Positions 8,285-17,134 are shown, counted from the stretch's first letter. The stretch: DNA of 64,000 nucleotides from SURF-21 sp964529285 (GCA_964529285.1 CAZGWK010000004.1:1-64000); one strand, 5' to 3'. Notes: generated by a model from the letters alone, not told the origin. Numbers and translations are program-made.

Positions 8285-8825
8285 TCTAATAGGAACCGTC
8301 GAATAAGACCTCCCCGTCTACGGCTGAAACTGCATAGAGACATCCACCCATATACTTTGCTTCCTCTGGAATGTCTGTATTCGCGAGATCATCGGAGCGA
8401 TATCGGATGGTCACCTTCCAATAGGGGACTAATCTGCTATTACCTATAAGCATATACCTCAATTCGATACCGTCAGCTTGGATAATAGGAGTCATCCCGT
8501 CTTCGATCTTTCTGCTCTTGACCTCTTCTGAAGCTATTACAATGGCCTCTTCTTTCCCGATTTTGGCTTCATCAGTTGTTACGTTCGTCAATCTAAGAGA
8601 ATCTCTCGGTAGAACATACGACTTGATGCTGCCATCCTCTGGAGAGAGTGAAATAGTAAGGGCGCCATTGCCGTCCTCGTAATCGTCAACGAATAACCCG
8701 TTCACCTGCATGCGATAGTTGAACTCGTAACTGTATACGGGTATGGGGTTATCGGGTGGTCCCTCCATGCCAACACAGACCAGGGGATCGCCTTCTAGTG
8801 TGTAATTCTCTAGGCTCACACCTTG
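8285..8825. repeat. 541-bp direct repeat, copy 2
   Basis: Second copy of the block at 6356-6896, covering the 3' ~178 codons of the gene at 8286-9236. Identity stops at 8825, inside the codons for '(Q)GVSLENY'. The perfect match next to diverged N-terminal halves suggests gene conversion or recent partial duplication; assembly error is the alternative. Confidence 0.85.
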
Positions 8826-9236
8826 CCCTCCTAGAAACCTTTTTACCTTTTCAGTAGCCTCTTCTCTCGCAACGCCCACTTCAGACGATTGTCTCTTGCC
8901 TGAGCTTTCACTTGCATCGAAGAAGAGGCATATCTTGCCTGTGGAGCAGTCTACACTGATCATACCAATATTATTTCCCTTCGCATCTATGAGAAAATAG
9001 GACGTCTCGTAATCGCTACTGTATTCCACAGATTCATCAAGAGCATTGGTCTCAGGAGCGAGCTCCTGTGCTTTTGAGAGGGTTACTTCTTTTACTCTAT
9101 CTTTTTCTATATTTTCAGTAGCCTCTCCGGTACCAGAATATGCTAATAGCAGGCATACAGACACTGCAGATATGACAAACGATACTATTACAACAGTAAT
9201 CAATGCTTTTATGGCTTTAGATCTGTTTGAGCGCAT
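8286..9236 (-). CDS. membrane-anchored PepSY-like protein, paralogue B
   Basis: A 316-residue paralogue of 6357-7298 with the same plan: N-terminal membrane helix (residues ~10-32) and an extracytoplasmic part with two PepSY-like units. The C-terminal ~178 residues are identical to paralogue A, while the N-terminal ~135 share only the general layout. ATG 9236 follows GGAGG by 5 nt. It lies 41 nt after the secreted His-Cys protein gene on the same strand and before a terminator, so the two form an operon. An inhibitory or chaperone role toward that protein is a plausible inference only. Confidence 0.7.
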   Translation of the reverse strand: MRSNRSKAIKALITVVIVSFVISAVSVCLLLAYSGTGEATENIEKDRVKEVTLSKAQELAPETNALDESVEYSSDYETSYFLIDAKGNNIGMISVDCSTGKICLFFDASESSGKRQSSEVGVAREEATEKVKRFLGGQGVSLENYTLEGDPLVCVGMEGPPDNPIPVYSYEFNYRMQVNGLFVDDYEDGNGALTISLSPEDGSIKSYVLPRDSLRLTNVTTDEAKIGKEEAIVIASEEVKSRKIEDGMTPIIQADGIELRYMLIGNSRLVPYWKVTIRYRSDDLANTDIPEEAKYMGGCLYAVSAVDGEVLFDGSY

Positions 9237-9277
9237 GTTAACCTCCCATTATCCTTCTGTATAAGAAATGCTGGGCA

Positions 9278-10102
9278 TCATGGCCGACCTTCGTAAATAC
9301 CATCTCCTGGAGTGTAGATGTAGTTGTAGCCATTCCCCCATATTGTTACAGAGTTAAGCCCATAGTAGTGATTCCCACAATGCCTATAGACCCACAACTT
9401 TGCCCATGCGCATGAGTCAGCAACATGATATCTATAGATTTGTGAGCCACGTGAGAACTCCTGAGTAAAGATATCAGCAGGATAGAAATCATAATATTGG
9501 TACCAATAATTCGTAGTAAAAGCAACTACGGTATCAACGCCTCTATCGCAACGGAATTCCCAGGCTAAGTGTCTGCCATCTCCATAGTGATTAGCTGCCG
9601 TCGAACACCCCTGCAATAGGGCAAATTTCATATCGTCCATGTTCCTTTGGTTACAAACATAGCGACGAGTACCACTATCGCCCGCTCGAGGCACATCATG
9701 CATGTAGCTTCCATTAAAATTCAATTGATGACCGTTATATCCATGCCCACGAAATCCAAAATAGGCATTGCCAGCTAGATTATTATAAGCGGTTATCGCC
9801 GATGCGTTAACATAACCGGTCGCTAGCCAGCCTCTATATTGCAAACCGTAATAAAGGCTCGGATTGTCGTATGTGTTCGGATAGCCAGCTCCAGCGACTA
9901 ACATCGTTGTCTGATGCCAGGTGCTATAAGTGTAATTGCCATAATATGAATTATAACCACTTCCAGTAAAGCCATATACATCCGCCCAAGGGTGATCATT
10001 TGCAGATGCTGGCTCAGTGCTGAGAGATAAAGGAATTAGAACCAATGCGCAAATCAAAAACATGGAAGAAAGGATTGACAACCATTTTAGGACTTTATCC
10101 AC
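9278..10102 (-). CDS. small secreted protein with caspase/CHAT-like His-Cys pattern
   Basis: A 274-residue protein with a signal peptide (hydrophobic residues ~8-28, 'PASAND' cleavage region) and a Tyr/Asn/Gly-rich mature part. H120 lies in 'AYFGFRGHGYNG' and C166 in 'KFALLQGCSTAANHYG', followed by 'AWEFRCDRGVDTVVAFTTNYW'. This strand-His-Gly / strand-x-x-Cys order with a downstream '..GvdtVVafttn' strand resembles clan CD cysteine peptidases (C25/CHAT/caspase fold), in a compact form. I see no certain family. The GTG start at 10102 follows a full AAGGAGG. It is first in an operon with PepSY paralogue B and close to an ECF sigma gene. Confidence 0.5.
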   Translation of the reverse strand: MDKVLKWLSILSSMFLICALVLIPLSLSTEPASANDHPWADVYGFTGSGYNSYYGNYTYSTWHQTTMLVAGAGYPNTYDNPSLYYGLQYRGWLATGYVNASAITAYNNLAGNAYFGFRGHGYNGHQLNFNGSYMHDVPRAGDSGTRRYVCNQRNMDDMKFALLQGCSTAANHYGDGRHLAWEFRCDRGVDTVVAFTTNYWYQYYDFYPADIFTQEFSRGSQIYRYHVADSCAWAKLWVYRHCGNHYYGLNSVTIWGNGYNYIYTPGDGIYEGRP

Positions 10103-10901
10103 AGTAGACCTCCTTAACTTGTTTAATAAAGACGTGAACTTCTAGATGTTTCTGTTATAAAGCGTCGTTCATAGGCACCGCCCCCCATAGCCCTATTGCC
10201 TGCAATGTCTTGCTTATTCCACAACCAATCAGCACAAGAGGTCTTAATTTGGCTCAGCACATGTTTTTATTATTAGCCATGATAATGTTATTTACGTTTT
10301 GAAAATGCGTCCCAGGCAGATCTTGGCGATGTTCTAAACCCCCTTTGGGCCAACTCTACCTAACTCCGTTAAGCATAGCTAGCCCCACCCTATAGGAATT
10401 ATAACTCACAAAGCCCCCCCCCATGTCAATGAACATTAGGCGCATGCATTATCTGCACAAAGGCTTACTTGAGCAAGCCAAAAACAGGGTTCATCAACAA
10501 CTATGATCGTATCGGTTTGGATAGATTCTCACGGGAAACGACAACAAACATAGCGCATAGTGAAAACGCGCGGGGCGGGGCAGTCATCTAGGCTGAATAT
10601 GCAGGATAATGGGGGTGTGATTGCGAAAGAATAAGCGAAAAGGGCGGAAAACTACTAGCGATAACCCGGATTATCGCTAGTACTGGAGCACATATAAGAC
10701 CCCCCGGCGTAGTCGACACGTCAGGGGTCTTGTCTGTAAGTTACTGCTGCGTTGGTTATGGAGGCATATAGGGCGGCCCGGCCTCGGTGGTGGCTGCTCT
10801 GCAGTAGAGGAGCCCTAAGGGCTGTTACGGAAGGCTCCGTTTAAGCGCAACCGGCGTGGGTACACTGACTTAAAGGAAGGGTCGCAAGAGGAAAGGAGAA
10901 G
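10103..10901. other. 800-bp non-coding right border of island and leader of the molybdoenzyme gene
   Basis: No gene is recognised. It holds the palindrome at 10654-10681 and a hairpin at 10696-10703/10724-10731 (aagacccc/ggggtctt, no T-tract). A GC-rich stretch at ~10740-10860 can fold in competing ways: 'ggctgctct' with 'agaggagcc', 'ggagcc' with 'ggctcc', or 'agccct' with 'agggct'. The last part is probably the 5' leader of the downstream gene. No known riboswitch consensus is recognised. Confidence 0.4.
10654..10681. repeat. perfect palindrome including right copy of island-flanking repeat
   Basis: Arms 10654-10664 (actagcgataa) and 10671-10681 (ttatcgctagt) are exact complements around a cccgga loop. 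The first 19 bases equal 6138-6156 at the other end of the island. It could be a terminus or recombination site of the mobile segment, or a bidirectional hairpin. Confidence 0.6.
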
Positions 10902-13900
10902 ATGGCCCGGGTCAATACGGAAGTCTCGAGGACGGGCCGCTCGCTTCAGAGCATCGACTGGCGCAAGGGCTTGTGCGGCATATGCCCGGCGGGCTGCTGG
11001 GTGGAGGCACGCCTCAGAGACGGCGTACTGGTGGATATAAGGCAGGACCCGGACCACACCCTGGGTATGATGTGCCGCCGGGGTGAGCATGCGGCGGAGA
11101 TCGTCTATTCACCTCACCGCGTGACGAGTCCCATGGTCCGCAAGGGTTCCAGGGGCGACTTCGATTTTCAGCCGGTCTCCTGGGACGAAGCATACAACGT
11201 GATCGCGCAAAGGCTCAACGCGATCAAGGAGGAACGGGGACCGGAGGCGGTGGCCATCTATACCGGCCGCGGGGCTCAGGAGCAGTCGCTGTGCGACATG
11301 TTCCAGCCCGAGGGAGTGGTCGTATCCTCCGCTTCGAACGTGCTCTTTCCCTTCGGTTCTCCCAACACCATGGGGGTGGGGGCCCTCTGCTACGTCTCCC
11401 TGCACATGATCGCTCCCCACGTGACCATGGGGCGCATGCAGACGGACATGTTCTCCGACATAGACAACGCCGAGATGGTGGTGGTGTGGGGCACCAATCC
11501 GGCGACCGACTCCCCGCCCGTCGACATGCTCAGACTGGAGGCGGCGTCGTGCCGGGGAGCGCACATAGTGGTGATAGACCCCCGCCGCACCGAGACCGCG
11601 ACGCGCACCGGGGCGCAATGGGTGCCCATCAGGCCCGGGACCGACGGCGCCCTTGCATTGAGCATGATCCAGGTACTGCTGGAAGAGGACCTCTACGACG
11701 AGGACTTCGCGGAGAACTGGTGCCGCGGTTTCGAGGAACTGGTGACTTACGCGAACCACTTCCAGCCCGTCGTCGCGGAGGGCATCACCGGGGTGCCCGC
11801 TCATACCATCCGCGACATCGCCCGCAGGATATGCAGGGCCAACGGCGCCTCGCTGCTCATGTATACGGGACTGGAATATTCCAACAGCGGCGTACAGTCG
11901 GCCCGCGCCGTGCATACCCTCTTCGCCCTCGCGGACCAACTGGACGTCCCCGGGGGCATCGGGCTTCAGATGCTGAACGGCATCTTCCCCATCAACCGTT
12001 CCTGCAACCTGGAGAACCCCCGCCTGGATATCGCCGTCGCGCGCGACGATTTCCCCGTTTACAGCGATTACCGCGGAGAGGGGCATGCCATAGGGCTGGT
12101 CAGGTCGGTCCTGAAAGGGGAGCCTTATATGATCAGAGGCCTGATCATCCAGGGTTCTTCGCTGATCACTTCCTGGCCCCGCTCGTCCCTGTGGCGGGAC
12201 ACCCTGTCGAAACTCGATTTTCTGGTGTGTATCGACCGGCAGATGACGGCGGACGCCGCTTATGCGGACGTAATGCTACCGGCCACCACCATGTTCGAGA
12301 ACTTCTCCTACATGGTCTACGGCCCCATCTTCCGCCTGCGTGAAAGGATGATCGAGCCCGTGGGGGAGGCGCGCAATGACTACCTGATCATGGCGGGACT
12401 GGCCGAGCATCTCGGTTACGGGCACCTCTTCCCCCAGACGGAGGAGGAGATGGTCCGCCTGGCGCTGCGGGGCTCGGGCTTGAGCCTGGAAGAGGTGAGG
12501 GAGGCGGGCGGATGGGTCAGGATGCCGACCCCCATGATGGAGTACAAGAAATGGCAGAAGGGAGGGCTGAGGGGGGACGGCATGCCGGGCTTCGATACGC
12601 CCACGGGCAAGTTCGAGATATCTTCCACCATCCTGGAGGATTACGGCTATGAGCCTCTTCCCAAATACATTGAACCCAGGGAGGGCCCGCTGGCCGCCCC
12701 GGACATGGCACGGGAGTACCCTCTCGTGTTCAATTCGGGCGCGAGGCCCCAGACGGATTTCCGCTCCCAGCATCACGGTATCGCGGGCCTGGTCAAAGAC
12801 TATCCGGAACCCACCGTGGACATCAATCCGGAGGACGCCGAGGAGAGGGGAATAGAAAGCGGGGACCTGGTCGAGGTGAGGACAGCGAGGGGCGCCGTTC
12901 CCTTCAGGGCCCGGGTGACCGCCGACATCATGCAGGGGGCGGTGGAGTGCGTGATGGGGGGCGGAACCCCGGTCGGCCCGGAGGCATGGCGGGAATGGAA
13001 CGTCAACGAGCTCACCGAACTGGGCAATTTCGACGAAATATCCGGCTTCCCCGTTTATAAGGCCTTGCTCTGCGACGTAGCCAGGGTCTCGCCCGGCAGC
13101 GAAAGCGACCGCAGGAGCGTGGAGAAAAATGTCTCTGCTTACGACGTGCAGGTAAGAGCCCGCAGCGAGAGCTCAGGCGCCAATCCCGGTATATACCTGG
13201 ACAACAACGCCACCACGATGATGGCGGAGCAGGTACGGGAAGCGATGGAGCCCTTCCTGCGGGGTTCTTATGGGAACCCCTCCAGCATCCACACCGCCGG
13301 CAGGGAAGCCCGGGAAGCCGTCGAGAGGGCCAGGCGCCAGATAGCGAAGCTGATAAACGCCCGGCCCCGCAGGATCATCTTCACGGGAGGAGGCTCCGAG
13401 TCGGACAACCTGGCGCTCAAGGGTACGGCGTTTACCCGGCTCGGCCGGGGCGGACATATGATAACCACGAGCATCGAGCATCCCGCCGGACTGGGCGCCT
13501 GCAGGTCCCTGGAGCGGGCCGGCTTCAGGGTCACCTATCTGGCCGTGGACGAAGACGGCTGGCTGGACCCGGAAGAGCTGCGCAAGGCCATCGACGGGGA
13601 CACCTTTCTCGTCTCCGTGATGACGGCCAACAACGAAGTGGGGACGATCCTTCCCATAGCCGAGTTGTGCGAGATCGCTCACGGCGCGGGAGCCCTTTTT
13701 CATACCGACGCGGTTCAGGCCGCGGGCAAGGTGGAGGTGGACGTGAAGAGTTCGGGTGTTGACATGCTCAGCCTGTCTGCGCATAAGATACACGGCCCCA
13801 AGGGTGTGGGCGCCCTTTACGTGAGAAAGGGCCTGGAACTCGAGCCACTGATCGACGGCGGCAAACAGGAGGGAGGGGTGCGCGCGGGGACCGAGAACGT

Positions 13901-14339
13901 CGCCGCCATCGTGGGCATGGGGAAGGCGGCCGAACTGGCCGCGTACAACCTCAACGGCTGGGAAAGGACCAGGAAGCTGCGGGATAAGCTCGAGTCGGGG
14001 ATAAAGGATCTGGTACCCGGCGCTTCCCTGAACGGTCACCCCGACAAGCGGCTGCCCAACACTTTAAACCTCACCCTGCCCGGAATCAGGGGCGAGTCGG
14101 TGGTTGTGGCAATGGACCAGCAGGGTATCGCCCTCTCCTCGGGTTCGGCCTGCAAATCGGGGTCGCCGGAGCCCACCCACGTGCTCATGGCCATGGGCAG
14201 AACGGAGGAGGAAGCACACGCCTCGTTGAGGTTCTCGCTCTCGCGGCACACGGAGGAGGAAGAGATAGACGAGACCCTGGAAGCGCTGAAAAGGGTGCTG
14301 GAGGAGAAGGACAGGGTCCGGCTTATCTCCTGCAAGTAG
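10902..14339 (+). CDS. molybdopterin oxidoreductase–cysteine desulfurase fusion, metallopterin-dependent ergothioneine synthase type
   Basis: One uninterrupted 1145-residue reading frame. Residues ~1-730 form a DMSO-reductase-family enzyme: [4Fe-4S] ligands C25, C28, C32 and C58, the 'GSPN...GALCYVS' region where C163 is the likely metal ligand, and a C-terminal pterin-binding domain. After a ~30-residue linker, residues 764-1145 are a NifS/IscS-type desulfurase: 'IYLDNNATT', PLP lysine K962 in 'LSAHKIHGPKG', persulfide cysteine C1084 in 'SGSACKSG'. From memory, this two-module architecture is that of the oxygen-independent ergothioneine synthase described in Caldithrix abyssi, which puts sulfur on trimethylhistidine. 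The convergent egtD 21 bp away, which would make trimethylhistidine, supports the assignment. GGAG lies just before ATG 10902. A substrate-unrelated self-sulfurating molybdoenzyme is the alternative. Confidence 0.85.
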   Translation: MARVNTEVSRTGRSLQSIDWRKGLCGICPAGCWVEARLRDGVLVDIRQDPDHTLGMMCRRGEHAAEIVYSPHRVTSPMVRKGSRGDFDFQPVSWDEAYNVIAQRLNAIKEERGPEAVAIYTGRGAQEQSLCDMFQPEGVVVSSASNVLFPFGSPNTMGVGALCYVSLHMIAPHVTMGRMQTDMFSDIDNAEMVVVWGTNPATDSPPVDMLRLEAASCRGAHIVVIDPRRTETATRTGAQWVPIRPGTDGALALSMIQVLLEEDLYDEDFAENWCRGFEELVTYANHFQPVVAEGITGVPAHTIRDIARRICRANGASLLMYTGLEYSNSGVQSARAVHTLFALADQLDVPGGIGLQMLNGIFPINRSCNLENPRLDIAVARDDFPVYSDYRGEGHAIGLVRSVLKGEPYMIRGLIIQGSSLITSWPRSSLWRDTLSKLDFLVCIDRQMTADAAYADVMLPATTMFENFSYMVYGPIFRLRERMIEPVGEARNDYLIMAGLAEHLGYGHLFPQTEEEMVRLALRGSGLSLEEVREAGGWVRMPTPMMEYKKWQKGGLRGDGMPGFDTPTGKFEISSTILEDYGYEPLPKYIEPREGPLAAPDMAREYPLVFNSGARPQTDFRSQHHGIAGLVKDYPEPTVDINPEDAEERGIESGDLVEVRTARGAVPFRARVTADIMQGAVECVMGGGTPVGPEAWREWNVNELTELGNFDEISGFPVYKALLCDVARVSPGSESDRRSVEKNVSAYDVQVRARSESSGANPGIYLDNNATTMMAEQVREAMEPFLRGSYGNPSSIHTAGREAREAVERARRQIAKLINARPRRIIFTGGGSESDNLALKGTAFTRLGRGGHMITTSIEHPAGLGACRSLERAGFRVTYLAVDEDGWLDPEELRKAIDGDTFLVSVMTANNEVGTILPIAELCEIAHGAGALFHTDAVQAAGKVEVDVKSSGVDMLSLSAHKIHGPKGVGALYVRKGLELEPLIDGGKQEGGVRAGTENVAAIVGMGKAAELAAYNLNGWERTRKLRDKLESGIKDLVPGASLNGHPDKRLPNTLNLTLPGIRGESVVVAMDQQGIALSSGSACKSGSPEPTHVLMAMGRTEEEAHASLRFSLSRHTEEEEIDETLEALKRVLEEKDRVRLISCK

Positions 14340-14360
14340 GCCGCCCCCTGAACGCGGCCC

Positions 14361-15344
14361 TCATGCCCCGTCATTCAACAGGTATTGTACGCTGAACCAC
14401 TGCCTGTCATCGCTCCAGGCCTGCAGCACGCGAAAGCCGGCCGCGGCGGCCAGCTGCTCGAACTCTCCCAGGCCGTACTTGTACGAGCTCTCGGTCCAGA
14501 TGCTCTCCCCTTCATCGAAGTGGATCGCGGCATCTCCGGCATCTATCTCCTGCTCCTTGAGACTGACCAGGTGCATCTCCATGCGGCTGCGCATGGGATT
14601 GTAGAACGCATAGTGCTCGAAATCATCCGCATCAATATCCCAACCCAGTTCGCGCTGGATGCGCTCGAGCAGGTTGAGGTTGAAGGCGGCCGTCGCCCCC
14701 TCGCCGTCGTTATAAGCCTCGTGCATCACCCTGGGGTCCTTTTTCAGGTCCACCCCGATCAGGACCCCCCCTCCCGGCCCGCTTACGCCCGAAATGCCCT
14801 TCAGAAAGCGGACGGCATCTACGGGATCGAAATTTCCTATCGTGGAGCCCGGGAAATAGACGATCGTGCGCCCGCTTTCCTCGCAAGACAGCGGGAGGGA
14901 GAACTCAGTGGTGTAATCGGCGCAGACGGGCAGCACCGTCAGCTCGGGATACTCGTCATCCAGGTCGCTCGCCGTTTCCTGCAGCTGTTCAAGCGATATG
15001 TCTATGGGGATGTAGGCCGAGAGGCCCTCGAGATGATCGAGGAGCAGGCGTGTCTTTACGCAATCGCCGCAACCGTATTCCACGAGCCTGAGTTCGGGGT
15101 GGTCGATATGGCTTGCGATCTCCCCGATGTTGCCGAGCATGATCTCCTTTTCGACACGAGGGACATAGTATTCATCGAGGGTGCATATGCGTTCGAAGAG
15201 CAGGGAGCCCGCGTGGTCGTAGAGATACTTGCACGGGAGCCGCTTCGGTTCCCCCGTCAGTCCCAGCAGCACGTCTTCCCGGAAACCGTGGGAATCCGGC
15301 CTGGTCTCGGGAAGCAGGACCTCACTTCCCTCTATGCTCTTCAT
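14361..15344 (-). CDS. egtD: L-histidine Nα-methyltransferase EgtD
   Basis: The 327-residue SAM-dependent enzyme makes trimethylhistidine (hercynine) from histidine, the first step of ergothioneine synthesis. Family features are 'LPCKYLYDHAGSLLFERICTLDEYYVPR' near the N-terminus, the SAM loop 'LVEYGCGDCVKTRLLL', 'YFPGSTIGNF', 'GVDLKKDP...EAYND' and 'NPMRSRMEMHLVS'. Length equals typical EgtD. It converges on the molybdopterin–desulfurase fusion with only 21 bp between stops, so the pair gives a full oxygen-independent route. No egtB/egtC-type gene is present in the window. Confidence 0.93.
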   Translation of the reverse strand: MKSIEGSEVLLPETRPDSHGFREDVLLGLTGEPKRLPCKYLYDHAGSLLFERICTLDEYYVPRVEKEIMLGNIGEIASHIDHPELRLVEYGCGDCVKTRLLLDHLEGLSAYIPIDISLEQLQETASDLDDEYPELTVLPVCADYTTEFSLPLSCEESGRTIVYFPGSTIGNFDPVDAVRFLKGISGVSGPGGGVLIGVDLKKDPRVMHEAYNDGEGATAAFNLNLLERIQRELGWDIDADDFEHYAFYNPMRSRMEMHLVSLKEQEIDAGDAAIHFDEGESIWTESSYKYGLGEFEQLAAAAGFRVLQAWSDDRQWFSVQYLLNDGA

Positions 15345-15502
15345 AGATCCATACCCTCCTCTATTGATGCCTGGGCGTCTCCAGAAAGTCGGTCTTCGTA
15401 TTGCGGCGACCCCTGATACTGTCTGCCTTACCTCCGCCTTCTTGATAATATATATGATTGCCGCACGCTTTTTTCTAACCTGGTATAAGACCGGCCATGC
15501 CC

Positions 15503-16873
15503 TTAAGCGAACTGCCGTGCCAGCGTGGGCAGGTTCTCCGCGTAGGTGGGATGTATGTGCTGGGCCTTCTCGAGCACCTGCCAGGTGGCGCCGGCCTCGA
15601 TTAGATCGACGAATATATGGACGAGTTCGCCCGCTTCGTATCCCACCAGCGTAGCCCCGAGGACAAGGTCGCTGTCTGCGTCTATGACCATCTGGTAGAA
15701 GCCGAGCTCGTCGCCCTGCTCGATGGCCCTGGGCATATCGCGGACCTCTCTTCTGGCCTCTCTGGCGTTGAAGCCCAGTTCCCGGGCCTGATCGAGGCTC
15801 AGCCCCGCCCTCCCGAGCTGGGGGTTGGTAAAGGTACTGTAAGCCAGCACGCGGTCGCCCTTCCTGCGGTCCTTTCCGTCCAGGATATCGCGTACCCTGC
15901 GGTAGTCTTCCCAGGAAACATGGGTGAAGGCCGGCTGGCCGGTCACGTCGCCGATGGCGTAGACGCCCTGCCGGGAGGTCTCGAGCCGCTCGCTCACCTT
16001 GACGAAACCCCTATCGTCCAAGTCGATGCCGGCCTCCTCGGCGTTCAGGGCCCCGGTGTTGGGCCTCCTTCCCGTGGCTACGTACAGGGCTTCGCCTTCC
16101 AGCGTTTCCCCGTTCGAGAGGCGCAGCCGGAACGACCCCTGCTCGTATTCGACCTTTTGCGCCTGTACGCCCAGGTGAAAAACCACTCCGTCGCGCTCCA
16201 AGGCTTCCTGCAGCACCTCCGAGACCTCGTGGCTCTCGGTGCTCATCACCCGGTCCTTCAGATCCACGATGTGAACCTTGCTGCCCAACCAGGCCAGGCC
16301 CTGCCCCAACTCCAGTCCTACGTATCCCCCTCCCAGGAAGATACAGTTTTCCGGTAGTTCCTCTATTTCCCAGAAATTGCGGTCGCTGAGGTAGGGGGTT
16401 TCCCGCAGCCCCTCGACGGGCGGGATGAAGGGCGAGCTGCCGGTGTCTATAACGATAATGGGAGCGCCGTACTCCTCCCCCCCTGCCTTCACGTGTCCTT
16501 GCCCGGTAAAGGAGGCCTCCGCCCTGACCAGCTCCAGGTTGGGCACATCCAGGCGCCGCTCGCTGCCCTCGCTCCAATCATCTCTTATGCGCCGTACCCG
16601 GCGCATGATGTAGGGGAAATCCACTCGCGTCTCGTTGTGGATTCCCAACCCGGCCGCCTTCGTGGCCTTGGCCGCGGCGCCGGCTGACGCGAGAAAGACC
16701 TTGGAGGGCGTGCATCCCCAGTTGATACAGCTTCCCGCCACCCGCGAACGTTCGAAGATGACCGTCTCCCTGCCGCGCTCCGCCATCTCGGCTGCCAGGG
16801 GCATGCCCCCCTGCCCCGTGCCGATAACCATCAATTCTACCTCTCTCAAGCGCGCTACCCCCTTTTGTTTCAT
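15503..16873 (-). CDS. pyridine nucleotide-disulfide oxidoreductase (dihydrolipoyl dehydrogenase/mercuric reductase-like)
   Basis: Class I flavoprotein disulfide reductase with the FAD loop 'VIGTGQGGMPLAAEMAERG', the redox disulfide 'GSCINWGCTPSK', the NAD(P) loop 'FLGGGYVGLELGQGLAWLG', 'YAIGDVTGQPAFTH', and the C-terminal His-Glu dyad 'HIHPTYAENL'. All catalytic residues are present. The open frame reaches 17074, but homology begins near MVIGTG. Candidate starts are ATG 16873 (used here), TTG 16849 (8 nt after GGGGG) and ATG 16831 (8 nt after GAGAGAGG). It lies 158 bp upstream of egtD on the same strand. A thiol-disulfide role linked to ergothioneine is possible but unproven. Confidence 0.85.
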   Translation of the reverse strand: MKQKGVARLREVELMVIGTGQGGMPLAAEMAERGRETVIFERSRVAGSCINWGCTPSKVFLASAGAAAKATKAAGLGIHNETRVDFPYIMRRVRRIRDDWSEGSERRLDVPNLELVRAEASFTGQGHVKAGGEEYGAPIIVIDTGSSPFIPPVEGLRETPYLSDRNFWEIEELPENCIFLGGGYVGLELGQGLAWLGSKVHIVDLKDRVMSTESHEVSEVLQEALERDGVVFHLGVQAQKVEYEQGSFRLRLSNGETLEGEALYVATGRRPNTGALNAEEAGIDLDDRGFVKVSERLETSRQGVYAIGDVTGQPAFTHVSWEDYRRVRDILDGKDRRKGDRVLAYSTFTNPQLGRAGLSLDQARELGFNAREARREVRDMPRAIEQGDELGFYQMVIDADSDLVLGATLVGYEAGELVHIFVDLIEAGATWQVLEKAQHIHPTYAENLPTLARQFA

Positions 16874-17082
16874 CCGGAATAGCGGCCCCCGGAAGAAGCC
16901 GCAGCCGGGACCCTTACAAGATATACGTTTCCCCGGTCTGCTGCCGTATAAACTTGCCGGTGCGATACGGTGCGGTGGAAAGTATCCCCATGATCCCGCG
17001 GGTTGGCCACATGAAAAAGCGAGGCCGAGCGTACCGGTATATCCGAGCCTGCCTGTCGGCCTGTTGGACGTCACTGCCAGAT

Positions 17083-17116
17083 ATAAACCCCCGCCGGTCA
17101 GTCCAGCGGGGGCTGC
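17083..17116 (-). terminator. intrinsic terminator
   Basis: On the minus strand a GCCCCCGC stem (17106-17113) pairs with GCGGGGG (17088-17094) and is followed by TTTATAT. It lies just after the stop of the membrane-protein gene at 17135-17626. Confidence 0.75.
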
Positions 17117-17134
17117 AAGTCGCCTTGAGCGTTT

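Noticed and set aside
10740..10880. Possible tRNA-Sec or SRP RNA in the structured leader
   Set aside because: No cloverleaf, no SRP 'GGAAGCAGC' loop; only hairpins before the molybdoenzyme gene.
10902..14339. Fusion as a frameshift or missed-stop artefact
   Set aside because: The frame is continuous through a short polar linker, both modules are complete, and the architecture matches a known enzyme type beside egtD.
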